Shown here one piece after another: positions 31,378-38,632 of a DNA stretch of 38,682 bases. The DNA is from an uncultured Prevotella sp. (GTDB lineage: Bacteria > Bacteroidota > Bacteroidia > Bacteroidales > Bacteroidaceae). Below the pieces are notes generated by a model. The model did not search any database. It worked only from the letters and a program-made list of their open reading frames with translations, and had not been told where the DNA came from. The stretch is from the NCBI GenBank assembly GCA_947169685.1, contig CAMVQS010000019.1:1-38682 (forward strand), given 5' to 3'. How positions within the stretch are numbered: the stretch's first letter is position 1; every line of letters starts with the position of its first letter. A program made the position numbers and the translations under genes.

Positions 31378-32320
31378 ACTTTATGCTGTCCGCTCGTTTG
31401 GAGAGCGACTGACTGTCGTCATGGACTTCCTGCGTCAGAACTGGAAGCCCGTGCTGATATACCTGACCTATTTCCTGCTGCCCTTGTCGCTGGTGCAGGC
31501 GCTCAACCTCAATGGCTTCATGGGTGGCTATCTCGACATACTGGGCTCTATGTCGCACGGGGCCGATGACCCGTCAGCGTCATCACTATTGTCCTTTGTG
31601 CTGCATACGCTGGGCTACTTGGGCTTCTATATCGTCGGCATGCTGCTGATGGAGGCTGTGCTCTATGGCATGATGCGTCTGTATCAGCGTGGTGAAGGGA
31701 AGCTGGGAACTGTTCAGTGGCAGAACTTGAAGCCTGACTTCATGTTTTCCCTGAAGCGTTCTGCCATTCTGGCGCTTGTGGGCACGCTTGTGGGCATTGT
31801 CCTGCTCGTTGTCTTTGTCTTGGTTGTGGTGGGCTTGGCTCTCATAACGCCAGTGCTCGTTCTCCTGGGCTATGTCCTGCTGCTGGGTGTGCTCATCTGT
31901 CTGGCACCTCCCTTGTCGCTTGTGACGCCGGTCTATGTCTTTGAGGACGACACAACGTTGATGGGGGCCGTTCGTAAGGGTTTCCGCCTGGGCTTTAAGA
32001 CCTGGGGCGGTACGGTGGGTGTGATGCTCATCCTGAGTCTCATCATCAACATTATCTCGCAGTTTACGTCGCTGCCGTGGACGATCTTTTTTCTTGTCAA
32101 GATGTTCTTTGGCTTGGGAATTGACGGACTTGACGGCTCGTTTACGGAAAACGTGTTCTTTACCTTCGGCACCTACCTGTCAGGCGTGCTGCAGTGCTTT
32201 GGCGGCTATGTGGCATCAGCGGCGCTGGTCATTGGTGCGGCCTACCTCTACGGCCATGCTGCAGAGAAGCTGGACAGCTTTACGGTAGATAGTAACATTC
32301 AAAACTTCGAGAACCTGTGA
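31352..32320 (+). CDS. Multi-pass membrane protein of unknown function
   Basis: A 322-residue protein starting at MEPNTEKIELYAVRSFGERL. About five or six hydrophobic segments (about 36-60, 85-110, 145-200, 215-240, 270-300) surround loops such as FEDDTTLMGAVRKGFRLGFKTWGG. The frame is open upstream to 31241, but that part lies inside the SpoIIM-type gene and has no membrane character, so 31352 is chosen. I recognise no catalytic motif. Its constant place between SpoIIM-type and DUF4129 genes in such operons suggests a membrane partner. Confidence 0.8.
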   Translation: MEPNTEKIELYAVRSFGERLTVVMDFLRQNWKPVLIYLTYFLLPLSLVQALNLNGFMGGYLDILGSMSHGADDPSASSLLSFVLHTLGYLGFYIVGMLLMEAVLYGMMRLYQRGEGKLGTVQWQNLKPDFMFSLKRSAILALVGTLVGIVLLVVFVLVVVGLALITPVLVLLGYVLLLGVLICLAPPLSLVTPVYVFEDDTTLMGAVRKGFRLGFKTWGGTVGVMLILSLIINIISQFTSLPWTIFFLVKMFFGLGIDGLDGSFTENVFFTFGTYLSGVLQCFGGYVASAALVIGAAYLYGHAAEKLDSFTVDSNIQNFENL

Positions 32321-32940
32321 ACTACCCTGTCGATACGCTCGTCTGTGATACTGCCCGCATTGCTGCATGGCAGCAGGACAGTGCGTTCGACTATAACCGT
32401 GAGCTGATAGAACCGCAGCAGAATATCCTGCAATGGCTCTTTGAGGTGATTATGGGATTTCTGAGCGAAGTCATCAATTCTGCATTGAACTACGAAATAT
32501 CCTGGCAGTTCATCACGGTATGCTGTGTCTTACTCGTCGCAGTCATCGGCTGGCTTCTCTATAAGTACAAGCCTTCGCTCTTCGGACGTGCGGAAAAGAA
32601 GGAACAGGTGGACTATGAGCTGGAGGACGATAATATCTACGCCATCGACTTCGAGACTGCTATTGCTGAGGCTCTGGGGCGTCAGGACTATCGTGAGGCC
32701 GTACGCTTGAAGTACCTGCAGACGCTGAAGCAGCTGACGGAGAGTGAGCGTATTGACTGGCAGTTGCACAAGACGCCAACGCAATATACCGATGAGTTCC
32801 CGCATGAAGACTTCTTGCGCATGACGCGTCATTTTCTTCGTATCCGCTATGGAAACTTCGATGCTACGCCAGAGATATACGAAGACATCGTGGCAGCCAA
32901 CTTGTCACTTGCCAACGTGAAGAAAGGAGGTGACGCATGA
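32317..32940 (+). CDS. DUF4129 domain protein
   Basis: A 207-residue protein with a GTG start that overlaps the previous stop by four bases (GTGA). One transmembrane helix lies at about 62-82 (WQFITVCCVLLVAVIGWLLYKY). A cytoplasmic helical domain follows, with DFETAIAEALGRQDYREAVRLKYLQTLKQL and the DUF4129 end FLRMTRHFLRIRYGNFDATPE. The domain is found in MoxR/DUF58 operons and sometimes fused to transglutaminase proteins; its role is not known. The C-terminal codons carry the strong ribosome-binding site of the next gene. Confidence 0.87.
   Translation: MNYPVDTLVCDTARIAAWQQDSAFDYNRELIEPQQNILQWLFEVIMGFLSEVINSALNYEISWQFITVCCVLLVAVIGWLLYKYKPSLFGRAEKKEQVDYELEDDNIYAIDFETAIAEALGRQDYREAVRLKYLQTLKQLTESERIDWQLHKTPTQYTDEFPHEDFLRMTRHFLRIRYGNFDATPEIYEDIVAANLSLANVKKGGDA
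32923..32933 (+). promoter_or_regulatory. Full-length Shine-Dalgarno before the DUF4350 gene
   Basis: AAAGGAGGTGA lies three bases before the ATG at 32937. It is complementary to the usual 3' end of bacterial 16S rRNA over its full length. Nearly all other genes in this window lack such a site. Confidence 0.8.
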
Positions 32941-34166
32941 AGCTGAATCGCTGGTTCGTCGTAGGCATCCTTGTCTTCTTGGTGCTGATGTTCATTGTGG
33001 AGCTGCAGCTGCCCAAGAACTTCACGTGGAATCCGACGTTCCGTCATGTTGATAAGCAGCCCTTTGGCTGTTACCTCTTCGACAGCCTGCTGAACTCAAC
33101 GATGCCGAAGGGTTATACCGTCACTGACAGCTCACTCTATCAGCTGGCGAAGGACAGTCTGCAGCCACGCGGCATTCTGGTGGTGGCCGATGAGATGAAC
33201 TTGATTCCTGCCGAGGTAAATGCCATATTCAGTATGGCTAATAACGGTTCGCACGTCATGCTGGTGGCTCACAGGGTGGGCGACTTCATGTGTGATACGC
33301 TGGGCATCGCCTCTGTGGGCTATGGTAAAACGTTCGACCTACAGAACTATGCCAAGAGCTATGAGCGTCTTGACACCATCCACTGGGAGAGTGAACGGCT
33401 GGGTTACAAGCCTCGTACCTATGCCGTCTTCGGCCCTATCTGTACGCGGAGATTCCGTTTCGTTGATGACTCTGCCAAGAAACATCGGAGCGAACCGATT
33501 GATTGCCAAGCCTATCATAATGGCTATTATGTCTCTTCCACCTTCCGGCAGGGTAAGGGTTACATCACCCTGTGTACGGTGCCCCTGCTGTTTACCAACT
33601 ATGGTGTGGTGGATCAGGATAATGTGGGCTTCTCGCTGCGCCTGCTGTCAGAGATGAAAAACCTGCCAGTGGTGCGTACGGAGGCTTATTGTCCGCAGGC
33701 AGAGACGGAAGAGGAGACACCTTTGCGCTACTTCCTCTCACAGCCTCCCCTGCGCTGGGCTATCTATACGGCGATGGTGGGAGCGCTGCTGTTCCTGATC
33801 TTCGCCTCAAGGCGTCGCCAGCGTATCATTCCTATCGAGAAGGCTCCTGAGAATCATTCACTGGAGTTCATCCATCTGGTGGGCACACTCTACTATCACA
33901 GTCGTGAGCGTCGTTCGTTGGTGGTGCGCAAGTGGACCTACTTTGCAGAGGAACTGCGTCGTGAGTTGCACGTAGATGTGACAGATGCCTCGGACGATGA
34001 CCTGACACTGCCAGCTTTGGCGCGTCAGACAGGCATGGAGGAAAAGACCTTGCGCGACCTGATTCTGCGTCTGCGTTGGTTGGTTGATGAGGACGGGTCG
34101 GAAATCAGTCGCAAGCAGATGAAGCAATATATAGATCAAATGAACTGGATAATTAAAAACATATAA
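32937..34166 (+). CDS. DUF4350 domain protein
   Basis: A 409-residue protein that overlaps the previous gene by four bases (ATGA). An N-terminal helix (about 7-22) is followed by a periplasmic domain resembling a ThuA/GATase-like fold (FGCYLFDSLLNSTMP, GILVVADEMNLIPAEVNAIFSMANNGSHVMLVAHR). A second helix (about 282-300) is followed by a cytoplasmic C-terminus with ENHSLEFIHLVGTLYYHSRERRSLVVRK. This is the usual layout of DUF4350 proteins in MoxR/DUF58 operons. No catalytic function is known. Confidence 0.87.
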   Translation: MKLNRWFVVGILVFLVLMFIVELQLPKNFTWNPTFRHVDKQPFGCYLFDSLLNSTMPKGYTVTDSSLYQLAKDSLQPRGILVVADEMNLIPAEVNAIFSMANNGSHVMLVAHRVGDFMCDTLGIASVGYGKTFDLQNYAKSYERLDTIHWESERLGYKPRTYAVFGPICTRRFRFVDDSAKKHRSEPIDCQAYHNGYYVSSTFRQGKGYITLCTVPLLFTNYGVVDQDNVGFSLRLLSEMKNLPVVRTEAYCPQAETEEETPLRYFLSQPPLRWAIYTAMVGALLFLIFASRRRQRIIPIEKAPENHSLEFIHLVGTLYYHSRERRSLVVRKWTYFAEELRRELHVDVTDASDDDLTLPALARQTGMEEKTLRDLILRLRWLVDEDGSEISRKQMKQYIDQMNWIIKNI

Positions 34167-34169
34167 GCT

Positions 34170-35162
34170 ATGGAAGAAATGAATATTCCCCCCATTCCCA
34201 ACGCTCAGCGTACAGACCTGACGCAGTTTGCAGAGAAGATACAGCTGCTGCGTGAACGTATCTCGCAGGTCATCGTAGGCCAGCGGTTGACTGTTGACCT
34301 CATCTTGACGGCAATCTTGGCTGACGGACACGTGCTCATTGAGGGTGTGCCTGGCGTGGCCAAAACGCTGCTGGCACGTACCATCGCCAAACTCATTGAT
34401 ACGAAATTCAGTCGTGTGCAATTCACGCCTGACCTGATGCCAAGCGACGTGTTGGGCACGACGGTGTTCAACATGAAGACCAGTGAGTTTGAGTTCCATC
34501 AGGGACCTGTGTTTGCCGACATCGTGCTGGTTGATGAGATTAACCGTGCGCCTGCTAAGACGCAAGCAGCCCTCTTTGAGGTGATGGAGGAACGGCAGGT
34601 AACCATCGACGGCACTACCTATCGCATGGGTGATGTCTATACCATTCTGGCTACGCAGAATCCTGTGGAGCAGGAGGGTACCTACAAACTGCCTGAGGCA
34701 CAGACAGACCGTTTCCTTATGAAGATAACGATGGGCTATCCCAGCATAGAGGAGGAGGTGCAGGTGCTTGAGCGTCACCATGCCAACCAGAAGCTGACGC
34801 GTCTGGACGATGTGGAGCCTGTGATGACACGTGATGAGCTGTTGCAGTTGCGTAGCATGTTACAGAAGGTGTTTGTGGAACCGTCATTGCTGCGCTATAT
34901 TGCTGCCATCGTGCAGCAGACCCGTCAGTCGAAAGCTGTATTCCTGGGTGCCTCACCGCGTGCTTCTGTTGCCATGTTGCAGGCATCAAAGGCTTTTGCC
35001 CTGCTCAGTGGCCGTGACTTTGTGACACCTGAAGACATCAAGTTCGTCACCCCCAGCATCCTGCAGCATCGTCTTATTCTTACGGCTGAGGCAGAGATGG
35101 AGGGTCACACGCCGCTGAAGGTGACGCAGCGTCTCATTGATAAAGTGGAAGTACCGAAGTAA
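34170..35162 (+). CDS. MoxR family AAA+ ATPase
   Basis: A 330-residue ATPase. Walker A is GVPGVAKT (59-66), Walker B is IVLVDE (118-123), followed by INRAPAKTQAALFEVMEERQVTIDG. Sensor 1 is ILATQNPVEQEGTY, and the arginine-containing sensor 2 region is LGASPRASVAMLQASKA. MoxR proteins act as chaperones for metal insertion or complex assembly and pair with von Willebrand-type or DUF58 proteins; the DUF58 gene follows. It begins three bases after the DUF4350 gene. Confidence 0.95.
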   Translation: MEEMNIPPIPNAQRTDLTQFAEKIQLLRERISQVIVGQRLTVDLILTAILADGHVLIEGVPGVAKTLLARTIAKLIDTKFSRVQFTPDLMPSDVLGTTVFNMKTSEFEFHQGPVFADIVLVDEINRAPAKTQAALFEVMEERQVTIDGTTYRMGDVYTILATQNPVEQEGTYKLPEAQTDRFLMKITMGYPSIEEEVQVLERHHANQKLTRLDDVEPVMTRDELLQLRSMLQKVFVEPSLLRYIAAIVQQTRQSKAVFLGASPRASVAMLQASKAFALLSGRDFVTPEDIKFVTPSILQHRLILTAEAEMEGHTPLKVTQRLIDKVEVPK

Positions 35163-35197
35163 AGTTGAGAGTTTAGTGTTTAGAGTTTATAGTTTTG
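35163..35197 (+). repeat. 7-bp tandem array that supplies the DUF58 start codon
   Basis: Units are AGTTGAG, AGTTTAG, TGTTTAG, AGTTTAT, AGTTTTG. The array starts right after the moxR stop and its last three bases (TTG, 35195-35197) are the DUF58 start codon. Confidence 0.85.
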
Positions 35198-36505
35198 TTC
35201 TTAACGCGTAGGTTCTATATCGCCCTGTCTGTCGTAGTCGCGCTCATTGCCAGCGGCTACCTTTGGAGCCCGATGTTCACTGTCGGGCGGATACTGCTGT
35301 TACTGTTTGTTATGGCAGTGGTAGCTGATGTGGTGTTGCTGTGGCGACAGCGTGGCGTGCAGGCCTTCCGTCAGATGTCTGATCGTTTCTCGAACGGTGA
35401 TGAGAACGATGTACGCATCCGTGTGGAAAACAACTACGGTTTCCCAATCCATGTGGAAGTTATCGACGAGATACCTTTCATCTTCCAGCGACGGGATATC
35501 TGTTTCCGCGCAAAGATAGAGAAGTTGGAGGCCCAGACCATCAAGTACTCGTTGCGACCTACACGTAGAGGCGTCTATGGCTTTGGAAAAGTTCGTGCGT
35601 TTGCTGCCTCACCCTTAGGGTTGGTGCAGCGTCGTTATACCTGTGGCGAGGCGCAGGATGTCAAGGTATATCCTTCGTTCCTCATGTTGCACCAATATGA
35701 ACTGCTGGCTATCTCGAACAACCTCACGGAGATGGGTATCAAGCGCATTCGTCGTGTAGGCCATCATACGGATTTCGAGCAGATTAAGGACTATGTGGCT
35801 GGAGACGACTTTAGAACCATCAACTGGAAAGCCTCGGCACGTCGCTCGAAGCTCATGGTGAACGTCTATCAGGACGAGCGTTCCCAGCAGATATACAGCG
35901 TCATTGATAAGGGACGCGTCATGCAGCAGGCCTTTAAGGGAATGACGTTGCTCGACTATAGTATTAACGCCTCGCTGGTGCTCTCGTATGTTGCCATGTA
36001 TAAAGAAGACCGTGCAGGACTGGCAACCTTCAGCAGCGATTTCGACACCTTTGTGCCTGCCTCGCGCCGACCAGGTCACATGCAGACGTTGATGGAAACA
36101 CTCTATGCACAGCAGACGGAGTTTGGCGAGACGGACTATGCTGCTCTCGTGGCCAACCTGAACAAGCATGTCAGTAAGCGTTCGCTTATTGTGCTCTACA
36201 CGAACTTCATGGGACTGGTCAGCCTCCAGCGCCAGCTGCCTTACTTCCAGCAGTTGAACTCACGCCATCGGCTACTCGTTGTATTCTTTGAAGACGTGGA
36301 GTTGAAGGACTATATCGTCTGTCAGCCCCACAATACGGAAGACTATTATCGTCATGTGATGGCATGCCGCTTTGCTTATGAACAGCGGCTTATCGTGAGC
36401 ACCTTGCGCCAGCACGGCATATTGTCTCTGCTCACAACCCCCGAAAATCTTAGTGTTGATGTTATCAACCGTTACCTCGAAATGAAACAACGGCAACAGC
36501 TATAG
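35195..36505 (+). CDS. DUF58 domain protein
   Basis: A 436-residue protein with two close N-terminal hydrophobic segments (about 8-45) and then a cytoplasmic region. The DUF58 signature is GDDFRTINWKASARRSKLMVNVYQDERSQQ, followed by a von Willebrand-like fold (IYSVIDKGRVMQ). DUF58 proteins are the usual partners of MoxR ATPases. The start FLTRRFYIALSVVV fits the family, and TTG at 35195 is the only start near it; the TTG is part of a 7-bp repeat. The stop codon abuts the stop of the opposite-strand gene, together forming CTATAG. Confidence 0.9.
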   Translation: MFLTRRFYIALSVVVALIASGYLWSPMFTVGRILLLLFVMAVVADVVLLWRQRGVQAFRQMSDRFSNGDENDVRIRVENNYGFPIHVEVIDEIPFIFQRRDICFRAKIEKLEAQTIKYSLRPTRRGVYGFGKVRAFAASPLGLVQRRYTCGEAQDVKVYPSFLMLHQYELLAISNNLTEMGIKRIRRVGHHTDFEQIKDYVAGDDFRTINWKASARRSKLMVNVYQDERSQQIYSVIDKGRVMQQAFKGMTLLDYSINASLVLSYVAMYKEDRAGLATFSSDFDTFVPASRRPGHMQTLMETLYAQQTEFGETDYAALVANLNKHVSKRSLIVLYTNFMGLVSLQRQLPYFQQLNSRHRLLVVFFEDVELKDYIVCQPHNTEDYYRHVMACRFAYEQRLIVSTLRQHGILSLLTTPENLSVDVINRYLEMKQRQQL

Positions 36506-36847
36506 CATAACATGGTTTAGCCAATCGGTAAACATGTGGAACGTGAGTCCGAATGCCACAGGCCTTAGCCACCAAGGCCAATGTAGCTTTTCATAAGGAA
36601 GGAAACACATGACGACGTAGATGGTAATGGCAATGTGGGAATGAAGAGGGTGGAAACCAATGCTCATACGGTCTGGATCGAAGATGGGGGTGGCCAACAG
36701 GTGATCCGCATCAACAATCATCGTAGCCAGCATGATGAGATATGCTTTCACACGACGGTCTTTTCTGAACAATAATGCCAGAAGAATCGGAGCAACGAAA
36801 TGTAATCCGTAGTGAGTGATTGTTCTCCAGGAAATGAACTCTGTCAT
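36500..36847 (-). CDS. DUF6122-like small membrane protein
   Basis: A 115-residue protein from MTEFISWRTITHYGLHFVAPILLALLF. It has about four hydrophobic segments and His/Asp motifs ITHYGLHF, IVDADHLLA, FHPLHSH and MFTDWLNH. These resemble the DUF6122 family and membrane hydrolases of the YdjM (DUF457) type, but activity is not established. An upstream TTG (36875-36877) is rejected because it lies within the -7 box. It converges on DUF58 with directly adjacent stop codons. Confidence 0.78.
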   Translation of the reverse strand: MTEFISWRTITHYGLHFVAPILLALLFRKDRRVKAYLIMLATMIVDADHLLATPIFDPDRMSIGFHPLHSHIAITIYVVMCFLPYEKLHWPWWLRPVAFGLTFHMFTDWLNHVML

Positions 36848-36874
36848 TGGTGATAGTGGCTTGTCATTTAGGTG

Positions 36875-36906
36875 CAAAGGTACAAATTATTATCGTATAA
36901 GTGCAA
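36875..36906 (-). promoter_or_regulatory. Promoter of the DUF6122-like gene
   Basis: On the minus strand, -7 TACCTTTG (36875-36882) follows a TTG (36904-36906) after a 21-base spacer. The leader is about 20 bases. Confidence 0.65.
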
Positions 36907-36942
36907 TGGAACTACTTTTTTTTGAAATATTTGGTTAAAAAC

Positions 36943-36973
36943 TTGGTTGTTTGTTTAAATTGTTGTACCTTTG
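36943..36973 (+). promoter_or_regulatory. Promoter of rpsU with a leader hairpin
   Basis: -33 TTG (36943-36945) and -7 TACCTTTG (36966-36973) have a 20-base spacer. The leader of about 60 bases contains a small dyad, TGGCA-CCTG-TGCCA (36987-37000), flanked by TTT/AAA. The bases before the ATG (AAAGAAAAAGAAC) contain no Shine-Dalgarno. Confidence 0.75.
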
Positions 36974-37041
36974 CACCCGCATTTTGTGGCACCTGTGCCA
37001 AATCGTATAAGTTTAACATAAAAATATAAAGAAAAAGAACA

Positions 37042-37233
37042 ATGATTATTGTACCAGTAAAGGAAGGCGAGAACATCGAAAGGGCTCTCAAAAAGTTTAA
37101 GAGAAAGTTTGAAAAGACGGGTGTTGTAAAGGAACTCCGCCGTCGTCAGCAGTTCGACAAGCCGTCTGTACTGAAGCGCCTGAAGATGGAACACGCTATT
37201 TACGTACAGAAGCTGAGAACAATCGAGGAATAA
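37042..37233 (+). CDS. rpsU: 30S ribosomal protein bS21
   Basis: A 63-residue basic protein with the bS21 pattern: MIIVPVKEGENIERALKKFKRKFEKTGVVKELRRRQQFDKPSVLKR. It binds the 30S platform next to the 3' end of 16S rRNA. In Bacteroidetes ribosomes it helps hide the anti-Shine-Dalgarno, as shown in Flavobacterium structures. It has its own promoter and is followed after 81 bases by a recombinase gene and then hpf. Confidence 0.96.
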   Translation: MIIVPVKEGENIERALKKFKRKFEKTGVVKELRRRQQFDKPSVLKRLKMEHAIYVQKLRTIEE

Positions 37234-37314
37234 AAAAAGTTCCCCGAAAATTTGGTAGTTTGAAGAATAATTCGTAAATTCGTTGCCGAAACAGACACCT
37301 AATGGTGCGCGACA

Positions 37315-38202
37315 ATGATGGTTGAGCAATTTTTGAACTACTTGCGCTATGAGCGGAATCGTTCTGAACTCACAGTGCAGCGCTACGAAAAGGTCCTCAG
37401 GACATTCGAAGCGTATTTCGAAAATAAGGATAGTCAGCTCTCGTGGGAGTCTATAGACTCGGACGTCATCCGTGACTGGATGGAGAGTATGATGGATAAC
37501 GGCGCAATGGCATCAACGGTGAACAACTGTTTGAGTGCCGTGCGTTCGTTTTATCGTTTTGCCTTGTCGCGAAAGCTGGTCGGACGAGATCCGTCTCACG
37601 TAGTCCGAGGCCCGAAGAAACAAAAGCCGTTGCCTCACTTTGTCCGTGAAAGTGATATGGACAGGTTGCTGGATGAGAAAGAGTGGGATGCGGAGAATTT
37701 TAAAGATGTACGCGCGCGTACCATATTATATATGTTCTATGAAACGGGTATCCGTCTGGCTGAGTTGGTGGGGCTGAACGACGAGGATGTTGACTTCGCC
37801 CAGCGTCAGGTGAAGGTGACGGGTAAGCGTAACAAGCAGCGGATTGTTCCGTTTGGTGACGAGCTGGAGTCTGCGCTGCGGGAATACATGGCGTTGCGCG
37901 ATGAAAAGCTGACGGAGCGTGAAGATCGTGCGCTCTTTGTGGGTGACAAGGGTTCTCGGGTGAGCCGTGCATTGGTGACCAATACGGTGCGTGATAACCT
38001 GGGGTTGGTTTCAACGATGAAGACCCGTACGCCCCATGTGCTTCGTCACTCGTTTGCTACGGCAATGCTGAATAACGGCGCAGGACTGGAAAGCGTGAAG
38101 AAACTGCTGGGTCATGAGAGTATCGCGACAACGGAGATTTACACGCATACGACATTTGAACAATTAAAACGAATTTATAAAAAAGCCCATCCAAGGGCGT
38201 AA
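37315..38202 (+). CDS. Tyrosine recombinase (XerC/XerD type)
   Basis: A 295-residue integrase-family enzyme with all catalytic residues: Arg in TGIRLAELVGL, Lys in TGKRNKQRIVPFG, HxxR in HVLRHSFATAML, His in LLGHESIATT and Tyr in EIYTHTT. The N-terminal SAM-like core-binding domain begins FLNYLRYERNRSELTVQRYEKVLRTFEAYF. Length and place (rpsU - xer - hpf) indicate a chromosomal housekeeping enzyme, probably for dimer resolution with XerD, rather than a phage integrase. Two ATGs are adjacent (37315 and 37318), so the first Met is uncertain by one residue. Confidence 0.92.
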   Translation: MMVEQFLNYLRYERNRSELTVQRYEKVLRTFEAYFENKDSQLSWESIDSDVIRDWMESMMDNGAMASTVNNCLSAVRSFYRFALSRKLVGRDPSHVVRGPKKQKPLPHFVRESDMDRLLDEKEWDAENFKDVRARTILYMFYETGIRLAELVGLNDEDVDFAQRQVKVTGKRNKQRIVPFGDELESALREYMALRDEKLTEREDRALFVGDKGSRVSRALVTNTVRDNLGLVSTMKTRTPHVLRHSFATAMLNNGAGLESVKKLLGHESIATTEIYTHTTFEQLKRIYKKAHPRA

Positions 38203-38221
38203 AACCTTTAACTTAAAAAAC

Positions 38222-38230
38222 AGGAGGTAA
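38222..38230 (+). promoter_or_regulatory. Strong Shine-Dalgarno of hpf
   Basis: AGGAGGTAA lies two bases before the hpf ATG (38233). It is one of only two strong Shine-Dalgarno sites I see in the window. Confidence 0.8.
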
Positions 38231-38232
38231 CT

Positions 38233-38532
38233 ATGGAAATTAAGATTCAATCGATTCACTTCGATGCTACCGAGAAGTTACAGGCGTTCATCGACAAGAA
38301 GGTCGCCAAGTTGGAAAAGTCATTTGAAGACATCAAAACAGTGGAGGTGCAGTGCAAAGTAGTAAAACCGGCTACTGCTCAGAACAAGCAGGTAAGCCTT
38401 ACGGTTAGCGTGCCAGGCAACAAGCTCTTCGTGGAAAAGATCAGTGACACATTTGAGGAGAGTACAGACCTTTGTGTGGATTCTATGAAGGTGCAACTGC
38501 AGAAATTTAAGGAAAAAATGCGTAATAGATAA
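38233..38532 (+). CDS. hpf: Ribosome hibernation factor, HPF/RaiA family (short form)
   Basis: A 99-residue protein with the HPF/RaiA beta-alpha-beta-beta-beta-alpha pattern. It begins MEIKIQSIHFDATEKLQAFIDKKVAKLEKSFEDIKTVEVQCK and ends with TFEESTDLCVDSMKVQLQKFKEKM. It binds the 30S decoding region and stops translation in slow growth. It has no long C-terminal domain, so it is the short form. Translation is driven by a strong Shine-Dalgarno, unlike most genes here. It is the last gene of the rpsU - xer - hpf group. Confidence 0.93.
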   Translation: MEIKIQSIHFDATEKLQAFIDKKVAKLEKSFEDIKTVEVQCKVVKPATAQNKQVSLTVSVPGNKLFVEKISDTFEESTDLCVDSMKVQLQKFKEKMRNR

Positions 38533-38549
38533 AAAAAACGCTGAAAAGT

Positions 38550-38580
38550 TTTGATAATTAAAAAATAATGCCTACCTTTG
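38550..38580 (+). promoter_or_regulatory. Promoter of the tRNA-Thr operon
   Basis: -33 TTTG (38550-38553) and -7 TACCTTTG (38573-38580) have a 19-base spacer, a near-perfect Bacteroidetes promoter. Confidence 0.85.
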
Positions 38581-38624
38581 CATCCGCTTTCCGATAATTT
38601 ATGACTCCAATCGGGGAGCGGATG
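38581..38624 (+). other. Hairpin-forming leader before tRNA-Thr
   Basis: CATCCGCT (38581-38588) pairs with AGCGGATG (38617-38624), and inside it CCGAT (38591-38595) pairs with ATCGG (38610-38614). The element ends eight bases before the tRNA and would start near the transcription start. It may be a processing or stability element. It is not a terminator (no T-run). Confidence 0.7.
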
Positions 38625-38632
38625 CTTGATAA

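Noticed and set aside
37315..38202. Tyrosine recombinase as evidence of a prophage or integrative element
   Set aside because: It sits in a housekeeping group (rpsU, hpf), without phage genes or attachment-site repeats visible at the nearby tRNA; the tRNA end is outside the window.
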